From the NCBI RefSeq assembly GCF_030816915.1, contig NZ_JAUSYN010000002.1, positions 806,001-870,000 on the forward strand: DNA of 64,000 nt. The letters are read 5' to 3'. Shown piece by piece: positions 7,744-16,411 of this stretch. The DNA is from Streptomyces sp. B3I8 (GTDB lineage Bacteria; Actinomycetota; Actinomycetes; Streptomycetales; Streptomycetaceae). The notes beneath the pieces are model-generated. The model did no database searches and was not told where the DNA came from. It saw nothing but the letters and a program-made list of their open reading frames with translations. Every line of letters starts with the position of its first letter. The stretch's first letter is position 1. A program made the translations under genes and the position numbers.

Positions 7744-9480
7744 TCAGTGGGAGTCGCGGGGGACCTCGTGTCCGCGGCTTCCGCGCAGGAAGCCGAAGTC
7801 GGCGCCCTTGTCCGCCTGTTCGACGTGCTGGGTGTAGAGCCAGGTGTAGCCGCCGGTGTACCGCTGCTCGGGTGCGCGCCAGGCCTGTCGGCGCCGGTCG
7901 AGTTCGGCATCGTCGACGTCCAGGCGCAGGGTGCGGTGGGGGACGTCGAGGACGACGGGGTCCCCGTCGCGCACCAGGGCGAGAGGGCCGCCGACGGCGG
8001 CCTCCGGCGCCACGTGCAGGACCACCGTGCCGTATCCGGTGCCGCTCATCCGGCCGTCGCAGACGCGCACCATGTCGGTGACGCCGGCCTTGAGCAGCTT
8101 GGCGGGCAGGGGGACGTTGGAGACCTCGGGCATGCCGGGGTAGCCCTTGGGGCCGGCGTTGCGGATGACGAGGACGGTGTTCTCGTCGACGTCGAGGTCG
8201 GGGTCGTCGGCCACCTCGTGGTAGGCCTCCGGGGAGTCGAACACGCGGGCGGGACCGCGGTGGGTGAGCAGGTGCGGGGATGCGGCGGACTGCTTGATGA
8301 CGGCGCCGTCCGGGCACAGGTTGCCGCGCAGGACGGCGATGCCGGTGCCGGCCGGCTGGAAGGGGGTGTCGAGGGGGGTGATGACGTCGGAGCCGAAGCG
8401 TTCGGTGTCACGGGTGTTCTCGGCGACGGTGCGGCCGGTGACCGTGATCGGTTCGCCGTGCAGCAGTCCGCCGGCGAGCAGCTCGGCGAGGACGGCGGGC
8501 AGGCCGCCCGCATAGCAGAAGTCCTCCATGAGGTATTTACCGCTGGGCATCAGGTTGACCAGGGTCGGCACCGCGCGGACGAGTCGGTCGAAGTCGTCGA
8601 GGTCCAGTTCGACACCGACGCGTCCGGCGAGGGCGGTGAGGTGGATGAGGGCGTTGGTGGAGCCGCCGATGGCCGCGTTGACCCGGACGGCGTTCTCGAA
8701 CGCCTCCCGGGTGAGGATGCGCGAGGGGCGCAGTTCCTCCTCCACCATGGTCACGACGCGCTGCCCCGCCGCCTGCGCGGTCTCCATGCGGCGGGAGTCG
8801 ACCGCGGGCCAGGCCGCCGAGCCGGGCAGTTGCATGCCGAGCGCCTCGGCCATGCACGCCATCGTCGAGGCGGTTCCCATGGTCATGCAGTGGCCGCGGG
8901 AGCGGGCCATGCACCCTTCCGCGAAGAAGCACTCCTCCTCGGTCATCCGGCCGGTCTTCAGGTCCTCCTCGAACTTCCAGACGTGGGTGCCGGATCCGAC
9001 GTCCTGGCCCCGGTACTTGCCGTTGAGCATGGGCCCGCCGGTGACCATGACGGCGGGCAGGTCCACGCTGGCGGCGCCCATGAGCATGGCGGGGGTGGTC
9101 TTGTCGCAGCCGGACAGCAGCACGACGCCGTCGAGCGGATTGGCCCGGATCAGTTCCTCGACCTCCATCGCCATGAGGTTGCGGTACAGCATGGCGGTGG
9201 GGCGCATCAGGGTCTCGCCGGTGGCCATGGTGGGGAACACGAGCGGGAGACCGCCCGCCTGCCACACGCCGCGCCTGACCGCTTCGGCGACGTCCGTCAG
9301 GTGGGCGTTGCACGGGGCGAGTTCGGAGGCGCTGGTGGCGATGCCGATGACGGGACGCCCGTCGAACACCTCGTGGCCGAAGCCCTGGTTGCGCATCCAG
9401 GAGCGGTACAGCATCCCGGCGCGGCCCTGGGCTCCGAACCAGGCCTGGCTGCGGCGACTCGTCCTGCGACCGTCGGTCAT
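7744..9480 (-). CDS. IlvD/Edd-family aldonate dehydratase (xylonate/arabonate type)
   Basis: 578-residue dehydratase of the dihydroxy-acid/6-phosphogluconate dehydratase family. Iron-sulfur ligands are recognisable: Cys57 (APCNAHL), Cys125 (SGCDKTTP) and Cys198 (RGHCMTMGTAS). Long IlvD/Edd homologues with a MRNQG-type N-terminus are typically pentonate dehydratases, not the biosynthetic IlvD. ATG 9480 opens MTDGRRTSRRSQ; the ORF extends further but into the regulator promoter. It is transcribed divergently from a FadR-type GntR regulator and is followed by the FAH-family partner, forming a compact sugar-acid degradation unit. Confidence 0.85.
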   Translation of the reverse strand: MTDGRRTSRRSQAWFGAQGRAGMLYRSWMRNQGFGHEVFDGRPVIGIATSASELAPCNAHLTDVAEAVRRGVWQAGGLPLVFPTMATGETLMRPTAMLYRNLMAMEVEELIRANPLDGVVLLSGCDKTTPAMLMGAASVDLPAVMVTGGPMLNGKYRGQDVGSGTHVWKFEEDLKTGRMTEEECFFAEGCMARSRGHCMTMGTASTMACMAEALGMQLPGSAAWPAVDSRRMETAQAAGQRVVTMVEEELRPSRILTREAFENAVRVNAAIGGSTNALIHLTALAGRVGVELDLDDFDRLVRAVPTLVNLMPSGKYLMEDFCYAGGLPAVLAELLAGGLLHGEPITVTGRTVAENTRDTERFGSDVITPLDTPFQPAGTGIAVLRGNLCPDGAVIKQSAASPHLLTHRGPARVFDSPEAYHEVADDPDLDVDENTVLVIRNAGPKGYPGMPEVSNVPLPAKLLKAGVTDMVRVCDGRMSGTGYGTVVLHVAPEAAVGGPLALVRDGDPVVLDVPHRTLRLDVDDAELDRRRQAWRAPEQRYTGGYTWLYTQHVEQADKGADFGFLRGSRGHEVPRDSH

Positions 9481-9610
9481 GTGAACACTCCCGTGGCTCT
9501 GGCGACGTGGCCCCGGCGTCGTCCGCTGCGCGGTGGGGCGGTGGGGCGGTAGCGCGTCGGGGTGGTGGGACGTTGTGGGGGACGGTCCCGCAGGCCGTAC
9601 CCTGTGGGCC

Positions 9611-9625
9611 AATCATTAAATGATT
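9611..9625. promoter_or_regulatory. GntR-type operator in the divergent intergenic region
   Basis: AATCATT-A-AATGATT is a perfect 15-bp inverted repeat and a conspicuously AT-rich island in this GC-rich DNA. It lies 6 nt upstream of the GntR regulator start and about 130 nt from the dehydratase start. Size and symmetry fit FadR/GntR operators. It may overlap the -10 element of the regulator, giving autorepression. Confidence 0.6.
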
Positions 9626-9631
9626 CGATGA

Positions 9632-10375
9632 ATGGCGTCCAGGGGGCGAGCGAAGATCGTGGTGCGTTTCCTGACCATGCACCAGCGCGTGGTCGACGAG
9701 CTCGGGCGGCGCGTCGCGGCCGGCGCGTGGGCGCCGGGGGACGCGTTGCCGGTCGAGGACGCGCTCGCGGCCGAGATCGGCGTCAGCCGGGGCGTGGTGC
9801 GAGAAGCGGTCAAGGCACTGGTGGCCAAGGGGATGCTGCACGTGCGTCCGCGTACCGGCACGCGCGTGCTGCCCCGGGAGCACTGGAACCATCTGGACCG
9901 TGACGTGCTGCGCTGGCAGCAGGCCGGGGACGCCGCGGCCCTGCTGCGCGACACCGGTGAGCTGCGCCGGATCGTCGAGCCGGAGGCGGCGCGGCTGGCC
10001 GCCGAGCGGGCCGGCTCCGAGGAGGTACGCGGGTTGTACGAGGCGCTGGCGGCCATGGAGGCCGCGGCGGCGGATCCGGGCCGCGGCGGCTATGTCGAGG
10101 CGGACATCGCCTTCCACCGGGCCCTGCTGGACGCCAGCGGCAACCGTCTGCTCGGCTCACTGGGGCGTGCCGTCGACATCGCGCTGGAGCACAGTTTCCT
10201 CGTCAGCACGCAGACGCCCGGCGCGGTGGAGGCCTCGCTGCCGGGCCACCGGGCCGTCGTGCGGGCCGTCGAGGCGCGCGATCCGGCGGCCGCGGCGGCC
10301 GCCGTACTGGCCATCATCGAGGCCGCCGACCAGGAGATCGCCCGGTCGCCCGGACTACCGGGCGACGCCGGGTGA
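9632..10375 (+). CDS. GntR-family (FadR/FCD) regulator of the sugar-acid operon
   Basis: 247 residues. The winged helix (about 15-75) shows the family pattern DALPVEDALAAEIGVSRGVVREAVKALVAKGML. The all-helical FCD ligand domain (about 95-235) keeps the metal-site features DIAFHRALLDASGN and GHRAVV. It probably represses the divergent dehydratase/FAH genes and senses a sugar acid or keto-sugar acid. No Shine-Dalgarno precedes ATG 9632, which starts 6 nt after the palindromic operator, so a leaderless transcript is plausible; GTG 9659 is an alternative start. Confidence 0.88.
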   Translation: MASRGRAKIVVRFLTMHQRVVDELGRRVAAGAWAPGDALPVEDALAAEIGVSRGVVREAVKALVAKGMLHVRPRTGTRVLPREHWNHLDRDVLRWQQAGDAAALLRDTGELRRIVEPEAARLAAERAGSEEVRGLYEALAAMEAAAADPGRGGYVEADIAFHRALLDASGNRLLGSLGRAVDIALEHSFLVSTQTPGAVEASLPGHRAVVRAVEARDPAAAAAAVLAIIEAADQEIARSPGLPGDAG

Positions 10376-10410
10376 CCCGATCGCGGGCCGCTCCCCCGCC
10401 GCCCCGCGGA

Positions 10411-10448
10411 AAGGCGCCCGCCCCGGGTTCTCCCCCGTCGGGCGCCTT
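10411..10448. terminator. Hairpin terminator between convergent genes
   Basis: AAGGCGCCCG (10411-10420) pairs with CGGGCGCCTT (10439-10448) around an 18-nt loop, between the GntR gene and the convergent DUF5302 gene. Confidence 0.6.
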
Positions 10449-10502
10449 CCACGACGCGTTTCAGGCGTTCTTCGGGCGTCTCTTCGGGCGCCCCTTCACG
10501 GC

Positions 10503-10760
10503 TCAGCCGCCGCTCTTGCGCCGGAACGAGCGCTGGCTCGCCGCCGGGCCGTGCGCCGCGCGCACCTTGGCGGCGTCCGGGCTGCCGCCGGCCTCGGCGG
10601 CGTTCGCCTGCGTACCGCGCTTGCGGTCCAGGGCTTCGCGGAACTTGCGCTTGAGGTCGTAGTTGCCGTCGCTGTCCGGCGCGAGCGGGGCGGCCTCGGG
10701 GGCAGTCCCCGGGGCGGCCTCCGGCTCCGAACCTTCCGGGGACACGGGCTCTGCGGTCAT
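10503..10760 (-). CDS. DUF5302-family small protein
   Basis: 85 residues with a disordered acidic, Pro/Ala-rich N-terminus (1-30), a conserved basic core DLKRKFREALDRKRG, and a C-terminal tail ending SQRSFRRKSGG. This pattern matches the actinobacterial DUF5302 family, whose function is unknown. AGGAGG sits 7 nt before the ATG. It is transcribed alone. Confidence 0.75.
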   Translation of the reverse strand: MTAEPVSPEGSEPEAAPGTAPEAAPLAPDSDGNYDLKRKFREALDRKRGTQANAAEAGGSPDAAKVRAAHGPAASQRSFRRKSGG

Positions 10761-10845
10761 GGTGACCTCCTGCGGTTCGGGGGTGAGTCAGCACAAGCTT
10801 GTCATGCCCGACGGGTGCGCGGTGCCGCGAGACCCCGCGGGCGCA

Positions 10846-10965
10846 GGCCCCGCCCCCTTCACCACCTCGGGCCCCGCCCCCTTCACCACCTCGGGCCCCG
10901 CCCCCTTCACCACCTCGGGCCCAGCCCGCTTCACCGCTGCCGGCCCCTCTCGCTTCACCACTTCA
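10846..10965. repeat. 24-bp tandem repeat, three perfect and two decayed units
   Basis: The unit, beginning GGCCCCGCCCCC and ending CACCTCG, occurs three times exactly (10846-10917), then twice with mismatches up to 10965, abutting the stop of the MarR gene. Twenty-four is a multiple of three: read on the minus strand in the frame next to that of MarR it encodes repeated EVVKGAGP, so it could be a frameshifted former C-terminal tail. Confidence 0.8.
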
Positions 10966-11553
10966 AGCCCCCTCCCCGTCCTCCCCCTCGTCCCCCGCCT
11001 CGGGCAGGGCCAGCCGGTCCGTGACGTCGTCGGCGAAGCGGGCGAGGAGGCGGAGGAGATCGTCGCGGTCCTGCCGGGGCCATCGGCCGAGGACGTCGGC
11101 GAACCAGCCGAGCAGGGAGGCGACATAGCGGCGGGCGGCCTCGTCGCCCGCCTCCGTCGGCTCGATGAGGCTCGCGCGGCGGTCGTGGGGGTCGGCGATG
11201 CGCCGCACGAGGCGGCGCTTCTCCAGGGCCTGGACCTGGCGGGTGACGTGCGGGCCCACGACCTGCATGCGGTCGGCGATCTCCCCGATGCGCAGGGGTT
11301 CCCCGGCCGCGAGCAGGGCCACCAGCACGCCCACGGCGGGGCGGTCCAAGGAGGGGCCGGCCGCCTCCGCAGCGCGATCGACGAGCCTGCCCTTGCTGAA
11401 CGCGGAACTGAGCCGGGTGAGCCGGGGCAGCACGGCGAGCAGATCGTCGGGCGAGAGGCCGGGCGCGGGTTCGGCCGCGGGCGCGGACTCCGGCGCGGAC
11501 TCCGGCGCGGACTCCGGCGCGGGCTCGGGCTCCCCGGGGGACTCGGGGATCAT
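10963..11553 (-). CDS. MarR-family regulator with repetitive acidic N-terminal tail
   Basis: 196 residues. After a low-complexity tail with three ESAP repeats (from 12-bp DNA repeats) comes a MarR winged helix (about 45-150). Its recognition-helix region is LRIGEIADRMQVVGPHVTRQVQALE and the wing is DPHDRRASLIEPTEAG. GGAGG precedes the ATG. It diverges from an FAD monooxygenase and the shared region carries two AGGTA-type palindromes, so it probably represses itself and the monooxygenase until an aromatic or drug-like ligand binds. The C-terminus runs into a 24-bp tandem repeat. Confidence 0.88.
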   Translation of the reverse strand: MIPESPGEPEPAPESAPESAPESAPAAEPAPGLSPDDLLAVLPRLTRLSSAFSKGRLVDRAAEAAGPSLDRPAVGVLVALLAAGEPLRIGEIADRMQVVGPHVTRQVQALEKRRLVRRIADPHDRRASLIEPTEAGDEAARRYVASLLGWFADVLGRWPRQDRDDLLRLLARFADDVTDRLALPEAGDEGEDGEGA

Positions 11554-11568
11554 GACACCTCCATTTGC

Positions 11569-11659
11569 ATACCTGAGTTAGGTATCTATATCGTGGGGAG
11601 CGGAGTCACGGCACCAGGGGTGCCGTACGACTTCATAAAGGATACCTAAGGTACGTATC
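11569..11659. promoter_or_regulatory. Two MarR-type operators
   Basis: ATACCT-N5-AGGTAT (11569-11585) and TACCTAAGGTA (11643-11653, inside the wider imperfect repeat 11641-11659) are inverted repeats sharing the half-site TACCT. One lies just upstream of the MarR start and the other about 75 nt before the monooxygenase start, the usual layout for a divergent MarR pair. Confidence 0.65.
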
Positions 11660-11730
11660 TACGCCGCCCTCCGCCGCGAGCCGCGTACCGCCTCCGTGCC
11701 GGGCCCGCCCGGCGGAAAGGTGCCATTTCC

Positions 11731-12963
11731 ATGACACGCCAGACATCCACGTCCGCCCCTCGTCGCGTACTGATCTCCGGAGCGAGTATCGCCGGTCCGA
11801 CGCTCGCGTACTGGCTCGACCGGTACGGCTTCGAGGTGACCGTCGTCGAGAAGGCCGCCGCCGTGCGCGGCGGCGGCTACGCGATCGACATTCGCGGCAC
11901 GGCCCGGGCGGTCGTGGACCGCATGGGCCTGCTGCCCCGACTGCGCGAGGCCCACGTGGACACCCGGCGGATCTCGTTCCTCGACGCCGCCGGGGACACG
12001 GTGGGCACGGTGCAGCCCGAGCAGTTGACCGGCGGGGAGAGCGGGAAGGACCTCGAGGTCCGGCGCGGCGACCTGGCCGACGCCCTCTACGCGCCACTGC
12101 GGGACCGCGTCGAGTTCCTCTTCGGCGACTCGATCGCCACGCTGGACGACGACGGGGACGCCGTGCACGTCGTCCTGGACAGCGGCACGTACCGCACGTT
12201 CGACTTCGTGATCGGCGCGGACGGGCTGCACTCGAACACGCGTCGGCTGGTCTTCGGCCCCGAGGAGCCCTTCCACCGCTACCTCGGACACGTCTTCGCG
12301 GGTTTCACCCTGCCCAACGAACTCGGGCTCTCGCACGAGGCGTTCATCTGGAACGAGCCGGGGCGCAGCGCCGTCATGTACGCCTACGACTCCTCCGAGC
12401 CCGTGCAGGGATTCCTCACCTTCGTCCGCGACACCCCGCCCTTCGAGGCGTTCCGCGACCCGCGTGCCCAGCGCGACCTGGTCGCCTCGCTCTTCCCCGA
12501 GCAGGTCTGGCAGGTGCCGCGCCTGGTGGCGGCGATGCGGGCGGCCGACGACCTCTTCTTCGACATCGTGAGCCAGATCCACATGCCCGCCTGGTCCCAC
12601 GGGCGCGTCGCGCTGGCGGGCGACGCGGCGCACGCCACGTCCTTCCTCTCCGGGCAGGGGTCCAGCATCGCGCTCGTCGGCGCATACATCCTGGCCGGCG
12701 AGCTCGCCTCGCACGCGGACCACGCCGAGGCCTTCGCGGCGTACGAGCGCCGGATGCGCCCCTTCGCGGAGCGCAACCAGGCGCTGGCCACCGAGGGCGG
12801 CACGATCGTCACTCCGACGACGCGCGCGCAGTTGGACGCCCGCAACGCGCTGCTCGGCGACCCGGCGGCGATCTCGAGGGAACTCGCGACGGCGGGCGCC
12901 GCGGCGGGACGGGCGACGCACTCGTCCCTGACATTGCCGGAGTACGCCCCGGCGGCGCTCTGA
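11731..12963 (+). CDS. FAD-dependent monooxygenase (PheA/TfdB type)
   Basis: 410-residue class A flavin monooxygenase. Three family fingerprints are present: the FAD/Rossmann motif VLISGASIAGPTLAYWLDRYG (12-32), the DG motif DFVIGADGLHSNTR (about 155-168), and the GD motif GRVALAGDAAHATSFLSGQG (about 290-310). Such enzymes hydroxylate aromatic or tetracycline-like compounds using NAD(P)H and O2 in the cytoplasm. The neighbouring MarR regulator suggests induction by such a compound. The substrate is not deducible, and roles in antibiotic inactivation or tailoring are both possible. Confidence 0.88.
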   Translation: MTRQTSTSAPRRVLISGASIAGPTLAYWLDRYGFEVTVVEKAAAVRGGGYAIDIRGTARAVVDRMGLLPRLREAHVDTRRISFLDAAGDTVGTVQPEQLTGGESGKDLEVRRGDLADALYAPLRDRVEFLFGDSIATLDDDGDAVHVVLDSGTYRTFDFVIGADGLHSNTRRLVFGPEEPFHRYLGHVFAGFTLPNELGLSHEAFIWNEPGRSAVMYAYDSSEPVQGFLTFVRDTPPFEAFRDPRAQRDLVASLFPEQVWQVPRLVAAMRAADDLFFDIVSQIHMPAWSHGRVALAGDAAHATSFLSGQGSSIALVGAYILAGELASHADHAEAFAAYERRMRPFAERNQALATEGGTIVTPTTRAQLDARNALLGDPAAISRELATAGAAAGRATHSSLTLPEYAPAAL

Positions 12964-13062
12964 GCCCCTCCTCCCTCACCGGACCGGAGTGATCCGCAGG
13001 TCTCGCCAGGAGCCACAGGCTCTAGGCTGTGTGCGACAAAACGCCGGTCTGCGGGGGTCGAC

Positions 13063-13569
13063 ATGGTTGAGGCGGGGAGTTCACCGGCGGAAGGTTCACC
13101 GGCGGGGCGTTCGTCGGCGGGCAGTTCACCGGCAGGGAGTTCACCGGCGGTGTGGCGGATTCCGCCCGTGCAGATCGCCGTACTGATCCTTCTCGCCTGC
13201 CCGTGCGCCGCGCTGAACATCTACGGGCAGCCGTCCGCGGCGCTGCGTCTGGTCACCCTCGCGGTGGGCGCCGTCGCGCTGGGGGCGGCGCTGGTGGCCT
13301 CGCGGATGTATCTCGTGGTGGACGACGAGGGGATCGCCGTCCGGTTCCTGCGCCGTGAGCAGTGGCTGCCGTGGCCGTCGGTCGCGCACATCGGTGTCGT
13401 CTCCGGTGTGCGCGGTGCGGAGACCGTCCGGGTCAGCCGTGCCGACCGGACGTACGTCGATGTGCCGCCGTCGCTGCTGCAGCCGTCTCGCCCGGTCGGG
13501 AAGCCGGTGGCCCGCGCGCTCCTCGGCGACGCCGTCCGCCGGATGGAGTCGCTGCGCCCTCCGGCGTGA
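13063..13569 (+). CDS. Small membrane protein with PH-like domain
   Basis: 168 residues: a low-complexity N-terminal tail of SSPAG/GSPAG repeats (1-29), two membrane segments (about 34-52 and 60-80), then a soluble domain opening with YLVVDDEGIAVRFLRREQWLPWPSVAHI. That pattern of a short beta strand followed by a Trp-Pro-Trp turn is seen in bacterial membrane-anchored PH-like domains (PF10756 type). The role is unknown. It begins about 100 nt after the monooxygenase and is probably transcribed separately. Confidence 0.7.
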   Translation: MVEAGSSPAEGSPAGRSSAGSSPAGSSPAVWRIPPVQIAVLILLACPCAALNIYGQPSAALRLVTLAVGAVALGAALVASRMYLVVDDEGIAVRFLRREQWLPWPSVAHIGVVSGVRGAETVRVSRADRTYVDVPPSLLQPSRPVGKPVARALLGDAVRRMESLRPPA

Positions 13570-13635
13570 GCGGCACCCTCCGGCGTGAGCGGCGCCCTGC
13601 GGCGTGAGCGGCGTCCTGCGGCGTGAGCGGCGCCC
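13555..13635. repeat. 18-bp tandem repeats spanning a stop codon
   Basis: Four copies of a unit like CCTCCGGCGTGAGCGGCA start inside the last codons of the PH-like protein and run on downstream. Each unit repeats the same TGA stop codon. The copies differ by one to three bases. Confidence 0.7.
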
Positions 13636-13831
13636 GACGGTACGCGGGTCGTCCGTACGACAAGGACCGTCCCGAAGCCGCCCGGGCCGACCGCCCGACG
13701 AGGACGATTGCCCGGCGTCGGCGCTGGATAGACTGCGCCTCACCGACGCCGCGGAACACCGGCGGTGTGGCGTGGACGCCCCGCGAGTGGCCACGCCGGG
13801 TGGCCGCCGGGGCCCGGGATGAGAGGGGACC

Positions 13832-14887
13832 ATGTCCCGTAGTGCGGGCGACAAGGTACCGACCATGGTGGACGTCGCGCGGCGCGCCGGCGTCTCGCCC
13901 AGCACGGTCTCCTATGCCATGACCGGCAGCCGGCCCATCTCCGAGGCCACCCGCCTGCGGATCCAGCAGGCGATGCTCGATCTGGGCTATCGGCCCAATG
14001 TCTTCGCGCGGGGGCTCAAGAGCAAGCGCAGCCACATCATCGCGGTGCTGTTTCCCAAGAACGAGCACGAGCGGGGCATGAACCTCGGTTCGATGGAGTA
14101 CATCTTCGGCGCCTCCGACCATGCCCAGGACCGCGGGTACCACCTGTTGCTGTGGACCTCCGGGGCCGATGCGCTGGACGACCTCGCCGGCCTCGCCCAG
14201 CAGGGGTTGGTGGACGGTGTCCTGCTCATGGAGGTCCGGCTGAAGGATCCGCGGATCGAGGTGCTGCGGAACTCCGAGCTGATCTTCACCATGCTGGGGC
14301 AGAACGCCGATCCGGGCGACCTGGACTACGTGGACACCGACTTCGACCAGTGCGCCAGGCTGGCCGTCGAACACCTCGTCGGGCACGGGCACCGTCATCT
14401 GGGTTTCGTGCACCAGGACGCCGCGACGATCGCCTCTGGACGCGGCAACGCGATCCGGCTGCGCGACGGCATGCTGCGGGCGGCGCGGGAGGCCGGCGTC
14501 GCGCTGACCGCGCTGACGTGCCGGAGTCACACCGCCGGGGGCCGGAAGGCGTTCGCCGAACTGCTCGCGGCGGATCCGCGGACGACCGCGGTGATCGCGT
14601 TCAACGAGCAGGCCACACCTGGGCTCATGGCCGCCGCGGTGGCCCAGGGCCGCCGTATCCCCGAGGACTTCTCCGTGGTGTCCATCGACATGCCGGCCCA
14701 GGCGGCGCAGATGACGACGCCGACGATGACCACGGTGGGACCGGTCGCCGCCGACATGGGCAAGGCGGCCGCCGAGATGCTGATCCGCCGTATCGAGGGG
14801 CAGCGGCTCGGCGCGCCTTCGCAACTGCTGTTCGACGGGCAGTTGGTGGTGCGGGCGAGTTCCGGACCGGCCCCCGAACCGCACTGA
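13832..14887 (+). CDS. LacI-family regulator of the GH76/GH13 sugar operon
   Basis: 351 residues. The N-terminal HTH and hinge (9-60: PTMVDVARRAGVSPSTVSYA... GYRPN) are followed by a complete periplasmic-binding-like effector domain. GAGAGGGGACC precedes ATG 13832. It lies immediately upstream of, and on the same strand as, a binding-protein/permease/glycosidase operon, which it presumably represses until a cognate oligosaccharide binds. A 15-bp palindrome at 14972-14986 in front of that operon is the likely operator. Confidence 0.92.
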   Translation: MSRSAGDKVPTMVDVARRAGVSPSTVSYAMTGSRPISEATRLRIQQAMLDLGYRPNVFARGLKSKRSHIIAVLFPKNEHERGMNLGSMEYIFGASDHAQDRGYHLLLWTSGADALDDLAGLAQQGLVDGVLLMEVRLKDPRIEVLRNSELIFTMLGQNADPGDLDYVDTDFDQCARLAVEHLVGHGHRHLGFVHQDAATIASGRGNAIRLRDGMLRAAREAGVALTALTCRSHTAGGRKAFAELLAADPRTTAVIAFNEQATPGLMAAAVAQGRRIPEDFSVVSIDMPAQAAQMTTPTMTTVGPVAADMGKAAAEMLIRRIEGQRLGAPSQLLFDGQLVVRASSGPAPEPH

Positions 14888-14926
14888 TCCGTTATCCACC
14901 CGTAACGCGGCCCGACTTCCCGGCCG

Positions 14927-14986
14927 TTGACACCCCTTCGCGCCTCACTTTAACGTGCTCGCAACATCGTCGAATCGTATCGATTC
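14927..14986 (+). promoter_or_regulatory. Promoter and LacI operator of the second sugar operon
   Basis: TTGACA (14927-14932) and TAACGT (14951-14956), 18 nt apart, form a plausible promoter. Directly downstream lies GAATCG-TAT-CGATTC (14972-14986), a perfect 6-3-6 inverted repeat positioned to block initiation, as expected for a LacI-family repressor. Confidence 0.62.
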
Positions 14987-15009
14987 CCCCGGACGAAGGA
15001 GAGCGGCTC

Positions 15010-16293
15010 ATGCGAGCAAGGAGGGTCGCGGGCGTCGCAGGCGTGCTCAGCGCGACACTGGTCCTGGCCGGCTGCGGCTCGGGCGGCGACGGTGACAGCG
15101 CGGCACAGGGAGCGGACGGCCGGGGGCCGATCACCTTCGTCACGCAGAAGGACAACAGCGGTGTCCTTCCGTTCATCGCCGACGAGTGGAACAAGGCGCA
15201 CCCCGACGAGAAGGTGACGATCAAGCAGCAGTCCGACCAGGCCGACCAGCAACTCTCCGACTTCGAACAGCACTTCCAGGCGAAGGACCCCGGCTACGAC
15301 GTGGTCACCGTGGACGTGGTGTGGACGGCCGAGTTCGCGGCCCGCGGCTGGATCGTCCCGCTCACCGGCCGACACGCCCTGGACACCGACAAGCTGCTCC
15401 CGGCGACGGTCAAGGCGGGCACCTACAACGGCAAGCTCTACGCGGCACCGTACGGCTCCGACGGCGGGCTGCTCTACTACCGCACCGACCTGGTCGACTC
15501 GGCGCCCACCACGTGGAACGAGCTGATCGGCGACTGCAAGGGCAAGACCACCAAGGGAACCATCACCGGCGCCCGGCCCGCCTGCTACGCGGGCCAGTTC
15601 GCCAAGTACGAGGGCCTGACGGTGAACGCCGCGGAGGCGATCAACGCCACCGGCGGCACGATCGTCGGCCCGGACGGGCGGAGCACGACGGTCGACTCCC
15701 CGAAGTCCGCGGCCGGTCTGGACTTCCTGGTCAACGGCTTCAAGGACGGCTACATCCCCAAGGAGGCGCTCGGCTTCCAGGAGACGCAGAGCGTGAACGC
15801 GTTCCAGTCGGGCCAGTTGATGTTCATGCGCAACTGGCCGTACGCGGTCGCCATCCTGAACGGCAAGGGCTCCAAGGTGGCCGGCAAGTTCGGCGTCGCA
15901 CCGCTGCCGGGCCCCTCCGGGCACGGCGCCTCCACGCTCGGCGGCCACAACCTCGGCATCAGCGCCTACTCCAGGCACCAGGCGACCGCCCTGGACTTCC
16001 TGAAGTTCATCGAGTCCGACAAGGTCCAGCGCAACAACCTCACGGTCGGCACGCTGGCGCCGGTGCTCACCTCGATGTACAGCGACCCGAAGCTCACACG
16101 CAAGTTCACCTACCTGCCCGACCTGCTCAAGAGCATCGAGACGGCGGTGCCGCGCCCCATCACCCCGTTCTACCCGGGCGTCACCGAGGCGATCGAGACC
16201 AACACCTACGCGGCGCTGCAGGGGCGGACGACCACCGCGCAGGCGCTGAAGAACATGCAGGCGGCGATCAAGTCCGCCACCGCCGGCGGCTGA
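15010..16293 (+). CDS. Sugar ABC transporter substrate-binding lipoprotein
   Basis: 427-residue family 1 solute-binding protein. The signal peptide begins MRARRVAGVAGVLSATLVLAG and ends in the lipobox LAGC, giving a lipid-anchored extracellular binding protein. GAAGGAG lies about 8 nt before ATG 15010; the longer open frame upstream overlaps the LacI gene in another frame and is not real. Two permeases, a GH76 and a GH13 enzyme follow. The ligand is probably an oligosaccharide with alpha-1,6 linkages, judged from the operon enzymes only. Confidence 0.9.
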   Translation: MRARRVAGVAGVLSATLVLAGCGSGGDGDSAAQGADGRGPITFVTQKDNSGVLPFIADEWNKAHPDEKVTIKQQSDQADQQLSDFEQHFQAKDPGYDVVTVDVVWTAEFAARGWIVPLTGRHALDTDKLLPATVKAGTYNGKLYAAPYGSDGGLLYYRTDLVDSAPTTWNELIGDCKGKTTKGTITGARPACYAGQFAKYEGLTVNAAEAINATGGTIVGPDGRSTTVDSPKSAAGLDFLVNGFKDGYIPKEALGFQETQSVNAFQSGQLMFMRNWPYAVAILNGKGSKVAGKFGVAPLPGPSGHGASTLGGHNLGISAYSRHQATALDFLKFIESDKVQRNNLTVGTLAPVLTSMYSDPKLTRKFTYLPDLLKSIETAVPRPITPFYPGVTEAIETNTYAALQGRTTTAQALKNMQAAIKSATAGG

Positions 16294-16411
16294 CCGTACG
16301 GCAGGGGGGGTCGGCGGGCCGGCGGGCCCGGGCCGACGGCCCCCCTCCACTCTGCCGCCCTTCTCCCCCAGGTCACGCCGTCGGACGGTGCACCCACCGC
16401 AAGGAGCAGTC

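Noticed and set aside
10846..10965. CRISPR-like repeat array
   Set aside because: The units are contiguous without spacers, so this is a simple tandem repeat.
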